Of a DNA stretch of 64,000 nt, positions 9,796 to 21,863 are shown piece after piece. The notes beneath the pieces are model-generated. The model made no database searches and was not told where the DNA came from. It saw only the letters and a list, made by a program, of their open reading frames with translations. Both the position numbers and the translations under genes were made by a program. Numbering within the stretch: position 1 is the stretch's first letter; each line of letters starts with the position of its first letter. The DNA comes from Bemisia tabaci (Eukaryota; Arthropoda; Insecta; Hemiptera; Aleyrodidae). The stretch lies in contig NC_092793.1 in NCBI RefSeq assembly GCF_918797505.1, positions 80,225,912 through 80,289,911 of the forward strand. The letters are read 5' to 3'.

Positions 9796-11803
9796 TGTTC
9801 CGAATTTTTCAATAGACGCCCTCAAATAGCTCCCGTTGAGTCATTACAGTACCATTGAAAGAAGTTACAGACTATTTTTACCACCTACTATTTGAGCATA
9901 CCTCCAGAAATAATTCCCTCTATTGCAGATTTCTGTTATTGTAGATTGGGAGAGTTTTCTTTTATTCGCATTGCTCAGTTACCGCCCTTCCTTTTTTATT
10001 CAAATTTACCCACCATGAGGGGAACAAGTCACCTTTTAAGATACCACCTGGAAAAATTTAACACGCTCTAAAAATAAAGAGAGCCAAGGAATAAGCGATT
10101 TACGTCAAATTATCGGGAAATAGTGTAATTTTTTATGAACCAACTTCTACGTTTCTTAAACCCTCACAAAATTTCATCTCCACGAATATAAACGTGAAAT
10201 TCGGTCTGACAACATGGAAGATGCTTGAACCGTTTAACCTCAACCTTCGGACAAGTTGCTCTCCTAGTACAACCCCTCTCGAGGATCTTCGGGTAAGAGC
10301 TAATGGTTGGATGACCGCCAGTTCCCCCTCGGAAGTTTTTCTCGAGCACGCTTTCTTCGCCTTGTCTTAAGCCTGCTCAGCCGCCTTTTCTCTGTTCATT
10401 CGGCCCTAATTCGATTTGCCGCAAAAAAACCCTTTCTCGCCACGCAAAAAGGGTCTGATCCGGCCGGGAGATTAATCGCTTCGGGGGTTGTAAGTGAGGC
10501 TGTCAGCATGTTCAGCGCCTTACTTGAAGTAAAAGTATCGAAAGAGAGACGCGCATTAAATATTGCTCCGCCGATGTTCACGGCGTTTCTGGGCTTTGGT
10601 GGGTCTTTTTACGACGCCTAGGGTTGTGTTCGTAGTCATTCCTTTAAAAGGGGCCTAGTATTATTTACATGGTGAGCAACGGGAGCTCAAAGAGATAAAG
10701 CTAAAGAGCTAAAATGAATTTCTAGTAGAATCTAGCAGGAATTTTGAATGTAGACCCTTGCAAGGTATCACAATTATGTGCCTCTATACAATTTCAAAAA
10801 TACGAAAGAAAATTGTCTACCTGTTTTTTAAATTTGAAAGCAAGTTTATAGGGGTATCTTTAAGTTTGTTAAAAATGGTATTAGATGTTTCAAATTCTTT
10901 TTACTTTCTGCAGAGTTAGATCTTTGTAGTCTTTTGCAAATATATATTTCCAAAGTTACACTCTTAAGCTTTACCCGAAATTTGGTAAAATTTCCCTTTT
11001 ACTGATGCCATTTTAAAGTATCTCCGCAATTTTTCCTTTTTAAGTATCTTCTTAAACTTTCCTTAATCTCAATGTAAACCACGAGGAGGCTTTTGTTGAG
11101 AAGAGCTGTTCAAGGAGCGACTATGAGTGCGGTACCTATAGCTCTAGCCTGTTTCCTGACTCACGGCATATTCCAAGATTACCATTTAATGTGGCACCAT
11201 GTGAAATGTTTTTGAAACGGTGCACTGTGCGGCCCTCTGCGGACAAAAATTAAAAATTCACAACTCGACATCTCAGTATTTTTTTTTTGGAGTTTGTCAT
11301 CTTTAAGATATTTCTGACTCACACTGATGGTTCATTCCCAAATTTTTCGCTCGAAACCACTTCAAAGTGGAAAGTGGGCCGGAAATGGGTCAAGAGTCAC
11401 TGGTCCATAAGAAATACACGGGAAAAAGACGTCAACTTCAAATGAAGATTTCTCGCTTGAAACGCAAAATGCTCCGGGTGGTTGACATTCTCATAATCCT
11501 TAGATATCCAACTTCAATTCTACCAAAAAGATCTTGCAACTTTTTGCGACTATCAGAGATATTTGACGTTAAAGTTTGGGTGTTTCACGTTGCTTTTACA
11601 TCGTTAACATAGGGCTAATTCGAGGTTGCCAACCTCAAATCAACTTTTCTCGAAAAATACGAAAAAAATCCTGAGATATAACATTTTCTTATTCCTCGAG
11701 TGTTTTACTTTGATAGTGTCAAAAAGTTCTCCTAGGTCGGTGCTACTATCTTCATTATTTAAAGTAAGGGTTTTTTACCGATTTTTGTCCGCTTCGTACA
11801 TAA
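9796..11803. other. 2 kb unassigned sequence
   Basis: No gene is recognised. A 104-codon plus frame at 10307-10621 overlaps a 61-codon minus frame and has no domain. A motif around TGCGGACAAAAATT near 11240 is faintly mirrored near 11780 (ATTTTTGTCCGC), so a diverged inverted-repeat element may span 11220-11810. Confidence 0.4.
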
Positions 11804-11986
11804 GGATGCCGCTCTGTGCGGCGCGGCGGGCGAGGGTAACCAGCGCGACACGCGCATTGGCGCCTGCAAACCTAACAGGGATACTTCACACATTGCGTAA
11901 TGCGTGAAGTATCCCTGTTAGGTTTGTAGGCGCCAGTGCATGTGCCGCTCCGCTGTGTGTTCGGCTCTAATATTTAAGCTCGCGGA
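11804..11986. repeat. GC-rich hairpin repeat, GGCGCC/TGCGTGAAGTAT family, copy 1
   Basis: The core at 11859-11934 is a near-perfect palindrome. GGCGCCTGCAAACCTAACAG is mirrored at the right, and the centre is the inverted pair ATACTTCACACATTGCG and its complement. The right flank (GCCGCTCCGCTGTGTG, TAATATTTAAGCTCG) equals, in reverse, the left flank of the copy at 35357-35570. Confidence 0.8.
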
Positions 11987-12030
11987 GTCACAGTTTTTCA
12001 GCTCATGATTTTGGGTGTTTCACTTTGCTT

Positions 12031-12261
12031 TTAAAAAATTAAATTGCTGATTTAACTATTTAATTGCCAAAAAAAGTGACTGCGACGTTTCAACGTAGAT
12101 TTAACAACAACAAAATGCCTCTTCAACCACTATTTTTGTAAGCTAATTTAACCAGGGGGGTGGTTAAAGTAGCATTTTGGCGTTGTAAAATCTACATTGA
12201 AACATGACGGTCACTTTTTTTGGCAATGGAATATTTAAACCGGCAATTTAATTTTTTCCAT
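12031..12261. mobile_element. MITE, AATTGCTGATT family, copy 1
   Basis: AAAAATTAAATTGCTGATTT at the left is mirrored by CGGCAATTTAATTTTTTCC at the right. Inner arms carry GTTTCAACGTAGATTTTA and its complement, and a GGTTAAAGTAGCATTTTG block. Copy 2 is at 26755-26985. No protein is encoded. Confidence 0.8.
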
Positions 12262-12904
12262 GGTCACATCAAAATCGAAAAAAAGAAACGAAAAAAAAAA
12301 AACGCGAAGCCATAGATTAATGTGCATCTTTGCCCATAGCACGGTCCTTTCAACGGACCTTAACAACTGTAACAAATTCTTATCGATGATTTGTAGGATA
12401 CGTCGGAAAAGCGAGTGGAAACGGGTGGAGAGGACGCGGGGAAAAGGGGTGAGCTGTGATGGAAAAATCCGAGGAGACAGGGACGGACGGAATGGAGCTG
12501 GTAGTTGACACCCGACTCAATTTGTATTCATTGAGAACATGTGATGATTTGTAATGCGAATCGGAACTGTTCTACGTTACGTCAAGATTGAGCCGCGCTG
12601 CCAACCCAAGCGGAGGGTCTTCGTTTTCGTCGCTACTTCTATTCCTGCCTGTCAGATGGCAGCACTCAAGCGTCCCCAGGAACGGCTTTGTATTACATTA
12701 GCCCTTTTACCAGTGCTCTTTTGTTTTCGTTGGTTCATCCTCCGCCCATATTTGGGTGGAAATCGGCAGACGAAGATATGAGCAAGCGGACACTGAGATG
12801 ATAAAATAAAACTATCTATAAAGAAAGAAAGAACGAATAAACTGAACTTCGTAATCATGTAGGAAATAGAGAACTTCTAATTCCAACAACTCAAAATCGC
12901 GATA
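12262..12904. other. unassigned sequence
   Basis: Short overlapping frames on both strands, none with a recognised domain. Confidence 0.45.
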
Positions 12905-13050
12905 TTGGGCCCAAAGGCGATTGCAGCAAGTTGACAATACTGTTAATACTCCATTTTAAAGCCATTTAATATATCGATTCTAGGCTTCACCTAGAATCAA
13001 TTGTTTAGCGTACATTTAAATGGAAGAAAAAAACGGTGTTGTCATCTTAC
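12905..13050. repeat. dispersed repeat with ATCGATTCTAGGC hairpin, copy 1
   Basis: It contains the hairpin CGATTCTAGG-CTTCA-CCTAGAATC followed by a block ending CATTTAAATGGAAG and CGGTGTTGTCA. The same order (ATATCGATTTTAGG, AATCGATTGTTTTACATACA, then ATGGAGGGAAAACGGCGTTG) recurs at 17707-17880. Confidence 0.65.
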
Positions 13051-14844
13051 AAGAATCACTATACTGTTGGGACCACACTGCCGTGCTTAGGAAAAGCACA
13101 TTTCAAACTTCGCCATATTTTTTTGGATAAAGAATAATTTTTCTGGAAAAATTCTGAAGAACCTTTTCCCACTTTTAAAATTATTACAATAAAATACAAT
13201 CCTTTTCTTTGCGGAGAAGCACATATCTCTGAGGAATATTGAGAGAAACGACTGAATTATAAAAAGAAAATGAAAATATACGTGAATGAAACATTAAAAA
13301 ATATTTTTCATCATATATCGGAACAATCATGGTTTAGCCACATAAAATAGGCAAAATAACGTCGTAAATTGAGGTATGCAAGTTCGGAATCTGCTGGCAT
13401 TAAGTCGAAGCGATATTGTCGAAGGCGCTTCATGCAACTATTCCGCCTCAGAAGTATTGCACAGTATCAGACGAAATTGAAGGCGCACTAACGTACGTGT
13501 ATTAACTTGTATCGCTTACCACTGTGTTAGGTCATTGATCCTGCGATATGCGGCTCTGGTTGAATCGATGTTTGTGAAACTTGGTGCCGGAGAATATTTT
13601 TCACTTAAGAGTCGAGTCAGTCAAAATTTTCAAAATTAAAAATCTTTTTCTGTTCAGTTTTAATATCGATGTGCTCTCAGCTAATTTATACCTCGATGTC
13701 GGTTCGATCTTCAACTTTTTTGTGTCGGAACTGCTTGTTTATTTATTAATCTATTTAATTTATTGTTCATCTATTTTTTAATTTCTCATCTGATAATTTG
13801 GAGGAATATCATCTAAGTTTATAATCTTTTCATTTACACGTAAAACCGCAAAGCGAGCTGATTATAACACTAATTGACAGTCAGTTTGTTTCGGCTCTTT
13901 TTCAACTCTTCCGTGCCCGTTTGCCTCAAGGGCTATAAAGTTCGGATCGGCTTTCGTTCGTTCGTAGGTTCTTACTCATACTTTGTTCTTCTTTTTAACG
14001 AAAGCATAAAAAACAGTGTAAGCAAACCGACGATTAACAACATTCATCTGCCGTTTGATAAATGCCAGGGTCATCTAAGATGAGCATCAAAATTTGAAAT
14101 TTGGCTTTTTCGGTTGAGATTCAAAGTGCTTGCGTTTTACATAGAAACCTACGACGCAACAATATGCACTTGTGTTCCGTGACTCCATAATGCACGGAAA
14201 GCACTCCGATTCATTAGACCATCAGAACAAAAAAATTATTGAAAGGATGAGAAATGAAGACAAAAACATTAAACACGTTAATTCTTCTATAACAAAGAAA
14301 AAACACTAGGAAACGTAGCCTATGTCACAATTAGATTTAGATTATAAGAGCGCACAATTTTTGACTCTAATTGAAATATTTTTGAATTTGTTGGCCTTTG
14401 ATTCTAGCAAAATAGTGTAGATTTAGCACTATTTTAGCACCTTGTTTGCTTTAAGATAAACGCAGCTTTATTTTAAATCTTGAATTTCTTGATAGTTGCT
14501 AATGAAATGCTGCGTTACTCTGTCAAACAATTCACAACAAATATGAGGGGAGAGAAATTGAGTTTTGGTCACAATTTAGCTTCTATTTGCTTTGGCTTCA
14601 AGCTAGTAAGTAGCATTGATTTCATTTTGTAAAAATTCTCGCGATGACTTATAAGTATGAGCAGATTTTAAAAAAATACTCATCTATTGAATTTCGGAGC
14701 ATTCGTCAATATTCGAAGCACTCTACCTCCGTGCCATCAATTTGCGAGAGAAGATAACGACAAGAGAAATTTAAGGGACGTAAGTTGTAAAGCTCGATTC
14801 GGAGTTATCTTCGCTCGTGAACAATTCTTCCCTGTAATGCTTTG
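13051..14844. other. 1.8 kb unassigned AT-rich sequence
   Basis: A partial end of the CTGCCGTGC family may start at about 13079 (CTGCCGTGCTTAGGAAAAGC), but no matching right end is found. One copy of the GTGTTGCACAGTATCA box, written GTATTGCACAGTATCA, lies at 13454-13469. No gene is recognised. Confidence 0.45.
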
Positions 14845-14985
14845 CGATTTATCGATTGATCTACCGTTTAAACCCATGGAAAAGGATCGATACACAGGGT
14901 GTTCGCAACGAACATTTTAATAATCGATTCTTCACCATAGATTAAAAGGGGGAAATATCGATAATCGATCATTCACGCTTCACCA
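14845..14985 (+). repeat. TATCGATAATCGAT repeat, copy 1
   Basis: About 130 bases rich in ATCGAT motifs. Read in reverse complement they match 48633-48781, including AGAATCGATTATTA and GCGTGAATGATCGATTAT. It is a dispersed repeat of unknown type, in opposite orientation to the other copy. Confidence 0.7.
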
Positions 14986-16941
14986 CTGTCCGTGTCTATT
15001 CAATAATTCGCCTGGAAAAAGTTGAAGTTTGCAGAACTAACGAGGCTGACTCGTCGAGGGTCCTTATGCTTTTTCTTCCACAGTTCATAATTAGCCTGTG
15101 TGTCATACTCAAATCTAATTTATTTAGCGGATGACAACTCACGCGATGAAATATTCGACGTTGCCGAGTTGAATCTTCCATTCGTTCAGGATTTATGATG
15201 TAACCAATTATCTCATATGTGTATCTATTTTAAGGAATAGCAAGAGTAAAATTCTATATTTTGTCGATTCATAACCAAAATCCTCCGAAAAAATGTAACT
15301 TCTACGACTTTCATACGCTTTTACGAGGTTCCGTTCCGTCCGGCTAATTATTTTGAAAAGAAACGCCAACCTCTACACAAAGAGTGATTAGTTATAGACG
15401 CTTTTCTACATTTTAGAAACCAACTGACAAACTGACAATTATAAGTGCTAAATTCAGCACAATCTTTCTTCTTGAGCTAATAACAAGACGGCTAAATACC
15501 GTCAATTTTCGTCCGGCCATGGACTGATGAACGTCAATTGATGTTAATCAATTACTTCGATCAGAAATAAGAGGTATGAGAGTAAAATTACTTAAAAATA
15601 ACGTTTGTTTCATTGAAACGACTGCAAAAGCGCATGATATAACACTTAACTATTGAAAACCTTTTCATACAATTTTGAAGGAATGAGGAATTTGAAATTT
15701 ACATGGACAGTATAAGATTCAACATAATATTAATGACAAATAAATTGTAGTTAAGTGAAAACGGGTCGAAAAATAATTGGTTTTGATTTTTTTTTAAAAA
15801 AAAAAAAAAAAACATTTTTTTAACTTTTTAGAATAACTATTTTTAGAGTCATAACTTTCGTAATGTTGACGTTTGGAAATTGCTTTTTTTGAATTTTTCA
15901 CTTTTTATACTTTCTAATTTTTCACTTTTTAAACTGTCTTGTTCCTAAATTTTTAATATTTATTTCAAATTTTTAAATCTTTAAAATTCGTGAAAATAAA
16001 TTGTAAAGATGAAAGGACTCGACTCGGACCCTCTTTTGCGTTTAGGTGTGAAAGGTCCAGATCACCGGCCTCGGTCTCTGGACAGTAAAAATGCGATTAA
16101 AGAGATTTTTTTTTTTTTTGAAGGAATTTTATTTAAATAAAACGTAACTACTACAAGTATTTCCTTGTATCCATCTACATGGTTTAAAACTAGAACTAAA
16201 CCTAAACGAATTGCATTAATTTTACGGGGTGACGTTAGATAATACGACAATGTTTATTAAAAAGATAAATAAAAATAATGAAGAGGTGCTCTGCCTGCTT
16301 TGCCAACGTTGGATCAAATTTTGTTGACAAATTAAGCCAAATTACCGAGTCCATGAGACTGCTAGCTTTGGGGAAGGAGGAGGAGTTCACTCGGAAACTT
16401 TTGGGGCAACTCGTTTGAATATTTCACTTCGCCTTGTTTGTAATATTCTCCCAGCATTCATTCATGTTATGGACACAGCGTCAACATGCGGGGTAAATTG
16501 GGAGGATGGCTGATGTAATGAATGTTTCATGCCTGAAACATTGATTCCTGGTCATTTTCAACCATTTCAACCAGTGTCAAAGGTTGGCGTTGATTTAGAA
16601 GACGTAGACAATTTTTCAGAAACTTTGACTCGGAGATTTCGATGACGCACGCGGGAGACACTCATTCTGTCAATCATTCAAGAGCCCGTCTAAACATCTT
16701 CTAGTTGTGTAAAGAACCCTCCCCGATCTGACATACGTTTTATTTGTCCTAAATATTGCAGCAAAGTTTTTTTTTGCCATGTCCCGGAGAGGAGACACCA
16801 CCACTGCTTACCGAAGTGCCTTTAGTTCTTATACACTATTTGCTAGCCAAGACTTCGTTACGTTTGTTCTGAAATATTTCAGAGATGAATCGTAAATCTC
16901 TGGCCCTAGTGTTACTTGAAATGTATGGACCACAGTCATTT
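14986..16941. other. 2 kb unassigned sequence
   Basis: AT-rich, with A/T homopolymers near 15787-15830 and 16104-16120. No gene, RNA or inverted-repeat element is recognised. Confidence 0.5.
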
Positions 16942-17502
16942 TGCAATGGACCACTAGACAGGGTGAGAATTAAAGGATTCTGCTACACGTTTCTTTACCA
17001 AAATTTCTAGCAAAACACGATTCGCGCAACGAAAATTACTGGAACCAACTCTTTATGAAGATATTAACGTTTTTATTTCACATTGGTTACAAGGAATTTG
17101 AACTGCCCGCTCACAAGAAACTCAAAGCTTTACGTGAGTCAAAGCACGCACTACAACGGTTTCAGCAAGCTTCTCAATCGAGCAATGTTCATTTCCCACC
17201 ATGTGTTGTTCAGACTATAAGAAATTTGCTATGGCTGAGCCAAAGCGTAAAAATTGAGGTTGCCAGATGTTTATATCGGAGAGACTGTCATGATAAACGT
17301 TTAGCGCGCGATGTGAATCACGTAGAGCATTGAGTTTTCATGAGCGGGTGGTTTGAATTCACGCATCAAGAATCATTAAATATCTTTAGAAGGAGGTGAT
17401 ATCGGTGATTTTCGTTGTACGCGTCGTATTTTACGTAAAATTTTAGTCAAGAAACATGTATCAGAATGCTGAAATTCGTACCTTGTCTAGTGGTCCATTG
17501 CA
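16942..17502. mobile_element. inverted-repeat element, TGCAATGGACCACTAGACA termini
   Basis: The left end TGCAATGGACCACTAGACA is repeated as its complement at the right end. The following ~80 bases are mirrored with moderate divergence: GATTCTGCTACACGTTTCTT against its counterpart near 17452-17472. The 92-codon frame at 17055-17333 lies in the loop and has no recognised domain. Related ends appear near 19135 and 29470. Confidence 0.7.
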
Positions 17503-17706
17503 CAACTGCAAAAACAACGATTTTCTAACGAGGTTTTTTAAAATCTCCGTTTCTCTTTTTACTGTATCAAAGGAGAAAAAACCTTTACTATTTTATTGTC
17601 ATTTTTACAGATGATTCTGCCCCTTAGAGAATCCAATCATAAACTTTTTCAATTGATTACGTTTAGTAGTTTTCTATTTTAGAAATACATTATGATGACG
17701 GGGTGT

Positions 17707-17880
17707 TCGCAGCTGTGGCAATTTTCCAAGTTGGCACCACTGTTTCTCCTCCCTTAAAACCATTGAAAATATCGATTTTAGGTCGAGGCAAGCTGCTCCG
17801 CCGAGAATCGATTGTTTTACATACATTTAAATGGAGGGAAAACGGCGTTGCCAATTTTCAAGATCGCTGCAAACCAAAAT
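17707..17880. repeat. dispersed repeat with ATCGATT hairpin, copy 2
   Basis: It matches the block order of 12905-13050: CATTGAAAATATCGATTTTA, a short hairpin, GAATCGATTGTTTTACATAC, then ATTTAAATGGAGGGAAAACG. No coding evidence. Confidence 0.6.
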
Positions 17881-18888
17881 ACGCGTTTTTGCAGTTTCAG
17901 CGTTGCTTTGAAACATCGGCTTGACAACGTTCCACGGACCGCGGATCTATGGCGCAAAAAAGCTCTGCTTTATGATCGAAGCGGAGACATTAAAAAGAGG
18001 AGTGACACGAAGTGGAGAGGGGGAGGGAAAAGGCGGGGAGCAGAGAGCTATGCAAGCATTTTAAAAATGTCATAAAGATTGTTTCAAAGAAGAAAACATT
18101 TTCCGCCCTCCCCGGGCATGACTTGGACCCTTCAAAGCAAACAATCATGAGCCCCGACGATAGGTCGAATCCGATACAATCGATTCATCTCGAAACCTGG
18201 CCTCGTCTCTTCGGAGCAAAAAACTCGAACTTCGATAGGGCGCTCTTCGAGACCGGGCGGGGGAACTTTTTTGCATCGCTGAGATACGAGGGAGCTGGCG
18301 CGGCTCTGAATTGCTTCACTTAATCTTCACTTTCGTTGTTAACATTTTTAATCGGGGTTTTCTCCCCCCCCCCCTCCCCGGCCCCGCCGATGTTTACCCC
18401 CCGTCAACTTCCCTGCTCTCAACAAACTCCCTCTTGATCGTTCCCTGCCCATCAGTGCTCTTGTGTCAAAAACTCCGCCAATGTCAGATTTCTCTCACTT
18501 TTTCTCCGGATCGTGCGGGATCATCGTGGGTCACTAAACCTTGTACTTTTATTTTATACTCGGAATGCACCAGGTGAGTAGATTACGTGGTGATTTATTG
18601 CGTATTTTTGGAGCCGAAATCCTGGACAAGCCCCCTTTCAAAAAGTCCGAATACTCCAGGGAATCTCAAACGTCCCAGAATGGCAGGAAAATGATAGAAG
18701 TGATGTACGAAGTCAGTCAAATCGCAATTTCTCTCATTTGCTACTGATATTTGTCAAAATAAAACGTATTTCAACGTGAAAATGTTGCTTGTTTACTACA
18801 GACAACATGAATGAAATCCGATTCTTCGAATCTGAGGATATAGCTTCGAATTTCCTAATGTTTTCAATTTTTCATGTGCGGGGAGTAA
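17881..18888. other. unassigned sequence with pyrimidine run
   Basis: A C-rich stretch at 18364-18385. A donor-like CACCAG/GTGAGT occurs at about 18571, but no supported reading frame leads into it. Confidence 0.35.
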
Positions 18889-19140
18889 AAGTAAGACATA
18901 TGACGGAAGTAGTAAGAACTCGTTCTCGCTCCTGATTGGTACCGAGTGACATTATTCGGCTCGGCACGAAACCGAGGCGTCTTAAATTTGCGGAACATTT
19001 TCGCTCTTTGAACTGCGTAATCCACGGCTTCTGAGTTAATTTTTCGAGTTTTCAATGTGCGCCTGAGATTCCACGCGTCATTTACCCTCAGAAGCATGTA
19101 TTTGCAAGTCAAAATTCGTTCATGGTTTAGTAATCCATTT
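18889..19140 (-). repeat. diverged dispersed repeat, copy 1 (pairs with 29460-29700)
   Basis: Its reverse complement shares blocks in order with 29460-29700: a GGATTACTAAACCATGAACG-like end against GGACCACTAAATCCTGAACG, then AATTTTGACTTGCAAAT, AATGACGCG, and a GAATAATGTCAC block. The end resembles the TGGACCACTAGACA terminus at 16942. The 82-codon minus frame at 18864-19112 is a shadow. Confidence 0.5.
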
Positions 19141-20075
19141 AAACCATGTAGCTAGTACGATTAGTGTAGGGTATTTTTACTATATGGATTTATCGAGAAG
19201 GCTTCCTGGCTTCATCCATAGAACGGCTGGTACCCATCACACATATGCAATTTTTCTTTCTTTTTTTTTACCTAAAGTTTTTCTTTTCATTTCATAAAAT
19301 AAGACTCTTAATTGGTTACATCTGACTGCTCTTTTCTTTTTCCAAAATATTAGTACAGAACTAAATGGTTTGGCCAACTTGTTTTCAGAAGATTTGTCCT
19401 AAGGTCAAATCGCGACATTGAACTTCGGGGATATTTTTTAGTTTCCGTCTCCAAGAGATGGGGCTCTCGCGTTCCCCCATCCCCCTGTAACGCAGTGTAA
19501 CTCTGGCATCGACACCTTCCTTTTGGAGCGTTACGTAGTTTAGAGACAGTCCCTTACAAGAGAATCTTGGGGGTACATTTGAGGTGGAGAAGAAAAATCA
19601 AAATAAAAATCCACCTCAATTTTGCAACATTCTTAGCCGGTTGGTGAGATGCTCCCAAACGCGGCGCTCAAACAAGTTTCCCGCCCTCGCTTCCCTTTTT
19701 TTAATCGCGATTATGAAATGAATGGTCGCACTTAATAACTTGTTCCGGCGCGCGGCGCGGCGCTCAAAATTCACCCCCGGAGTCAAGTGACGTTCCTCCA
19801 GATGGGACCCGGTCCCTTTTCGGAGGGTACTCTTCTCCCGACGCCCCTCGACCCGCCCCGCCCACCGCGAGAGGGACGAGGCGTTCATATTTCACGAGCG
19901 TCTTGAGAGTGTAAAGTGAATATTTTTCCTCCGTCCTTCACGAATCGTTAGTTTTCCCGCCGAGAGGAGGACTGCGCTCGTGAACAATATTCGCAGCCTC
20001 CTGATGGTGCATCCAAATATTGGCTTCGTAAACCTCATCAGAAAGTTTCAAATTGAATTTAACATCAAACATGTC

Positions 20076-20113
<38 letters not shown>

Positions 20114-20229
20114 GATGATGAATTAAAACCCCCACTTCAAATTTATATAGCATTTAAAAATTCCGTAAAATAGAACATTATAGATTTTTGAAGGAGGTCA
20201 GCGAGAAATTCTAAAAGAGATTGACTCCA
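19141..20229. other. unassigned sequence with A32 tract
   Basis: A run of about 32 A lies at 20079-20110. I looked for a flanking target duplication and found none. A GC-rich patch occurs at 19740-19880. No gene is recognised. Confidence 0.45.
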
Positions 20230-20510
20230 TATGGATTGAGTGCGTCAGACTTAAGGCGAATTTTCGCGACTGGATTCGGTTAATTTTTTGGATAGTTGAC
20301 TGTTATATCATCGTTGGAATTTGGACCAACCAGAATTGAGTATCTTTTCAACCAAATCTTGAAGAAAATTAGTCGAATCCGGTTTAAATTAAAAAAGCTG
20401 TGAAAGCGACTTCGTGTATGTATGTCTATATAACATTAAACCATCAAAATACGATTCTGCCAGTAGTGCATCTGACCCATCGAAACAGTTGCGTGGAAAT
20501 ACTCATTAAT
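20230..20510. repeat. diverged inverted-repeat element
   Basis: GCGACTGGATTCGGTTAA near 20267 is imperfectly mirrored by TTAGTCGAATCCGGTTTAAA near 20368. The right part, CATCAAAATACGATTCTG and then CTGACCCATCGA, matches the right arm of the larger element at 54646-55401 (CATCAAAATACAATTCTG, CTGACCCATTGA). Confidence 0.5.
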
Positions 20511-21365
20511 TTTCTTTCTGAAAATCCGTGATGCATTTGTAATACTTTGCAGTTGTTGATGCATGATTTGGAATATCCTATTTTCCGATTTTACTCTCCT
20601 CTTATCTTACAGCAAACGATTTTGCAACGTAGCTCTAACCCGCACAGATCTCGGAAGTTTCCCTTTCAGGTTTGCGAGTATTAGAGTCAAAAGTTTAAAG
20701 ACTGGAGACCCCTCTCCCCGTTCCCTTAATTAAGAAACGTAATCAGCGATAAACGAGGCGAAGTATCACATCACGGGATAACTATATGAGAAATGAGGAG
20801 TGGTAGGTGCCGAGCGAGCTACAATGCTTGCGCCCGGCGAGGTAGGCAAAGGACACGCAGCCGTAATCCTTCCGTAATGGCGCGCCTTAATGGCCGAGTC
20901 TGTATAAACCGTTTTTATTTCCATGCTCAGCGGGGTGTGTCCCTCTTTAAAATTACCGCCCGTTAAGAATTCATAAGAGGCATCAACTACACCAGAGGTC
21001 CTTTACACAGGTGAGAAAAGAGGGGCGGGAGCCAGGTTGTTTTGCGACAGAGCGACAATGGACAATTGAACAGCATTTAGCGATGAGGAATCTGAGTTGC
21101 GAGGAAAACAAGAGGTTTTCTCATTACTTAACCCTTAAAGTCACCGTGTAATACTACGGTAGTTTACGTGGAGTCTTGATGAAAATCGAAAAATTTGCAC
21201 GGGGTCTTAAATATTCAAAACGATGCCAACGTCAGCATTCATTTTTCAAAACGGTTTTGAAGAAGAAATAATATACCAGGACTGTTAAGGTTAACGGTTG
21301 GCAAGATAAGAATTCATGTCAAGTTTTGCTCAACGCTAACTGATGGATAGACTTCCTGGTTTTTC
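20511..21365. other. unassigned sequence
   Basis: No gene, RNA or structured repeat is recognised. Confidence 0.5.
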
Positions 21366-21863
21366 TACACGGAGAAAAATCTATGGCTTATAAACCAATT
21401 TGTAGTTCATAAGGAATACCTTTAATAGCAGTGAAGGCAACATATAATACTAGTACAAGTAGCAGTACACATACCTTATTTATAGTATATATACCATACT
21501 GTGATACGAGCTACCACAGTATGGTTCACAGACCGAAAATCATTAGTTAATATACAACAATTGGACGTATTGGACGTTTTCCGTCAAACGGAACTAAGCG
21601 CCAAATTGAGTTCCTCTTGAGGAATTTAGAATGCCGGATAGCGCGTTCTGTCAAACGGAACTAAGCGCCATGGAAAATCATTGCGAGTATAGGACGGAAT
21701 GAGTCCGACGCCCGGTCCTGCCACCAATCCAAGCCCCCCTATACCCTCCTCCCTCCTCCCCCTATGGCGCTTAATTCCGTTTGACAGAAATACGTCCTAT
21801 AAATTAATGGTATTCCATATGAGCCACTAATGGGTTTATAAGCCATAGCTTTTTCTTAGTGTA
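21366..21863. mobile_element. MITE, TACACGGAGAAAAATC termini, carrying a nested MITE
   Basis: The outer 50 bases on each side are inverted: CTATGGCTTATAAACC at the left is mirrored by GGTTTATAAGCCATAG at the right, and GGAATACC by GGTATTCC. The right terminus is AGTGTA. The GGACGTATTTC element at 21563-21797 sits inside, so this host element is older. A palindrome ACCATACTGTG/CACAGTATGGT lies at about 21491-21524. Confidence 0.8.
21563..21797. mobile_element. MITE, GGACGTATTTC family, nested copy
   Basis: It ends with CCGTTTGACAGAAATACGTCC, complementary to the left-hand GGACGTTTTCCGTCAAACGG. The block TCAAACGGAACTAAGCGCCA occurs twice in direct orientation, 59 bases apart. The start is doubled (GGACGTATTGGACG), so the left boundary is uncertain by 9 bases. 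Confidence 0.75.

Noticed and set aside
10307..10621. 104-codon frame in a GC-richer patch
   Set aside because: No recognised domain; an opposite-strand frame covers the same patch.
13079..13110. Seventh copy of the CTGCCGTGC MITE
   Set aside because: Only about 20 bases of the left end are recognisable; no right end within the expected 250-460 bp.
20079..20110. A32 tract as a retroposon tail
   Set aside because: No poly(A) signal at the right distance and no flanking direct repeat were found, unlike at 9076-9165.
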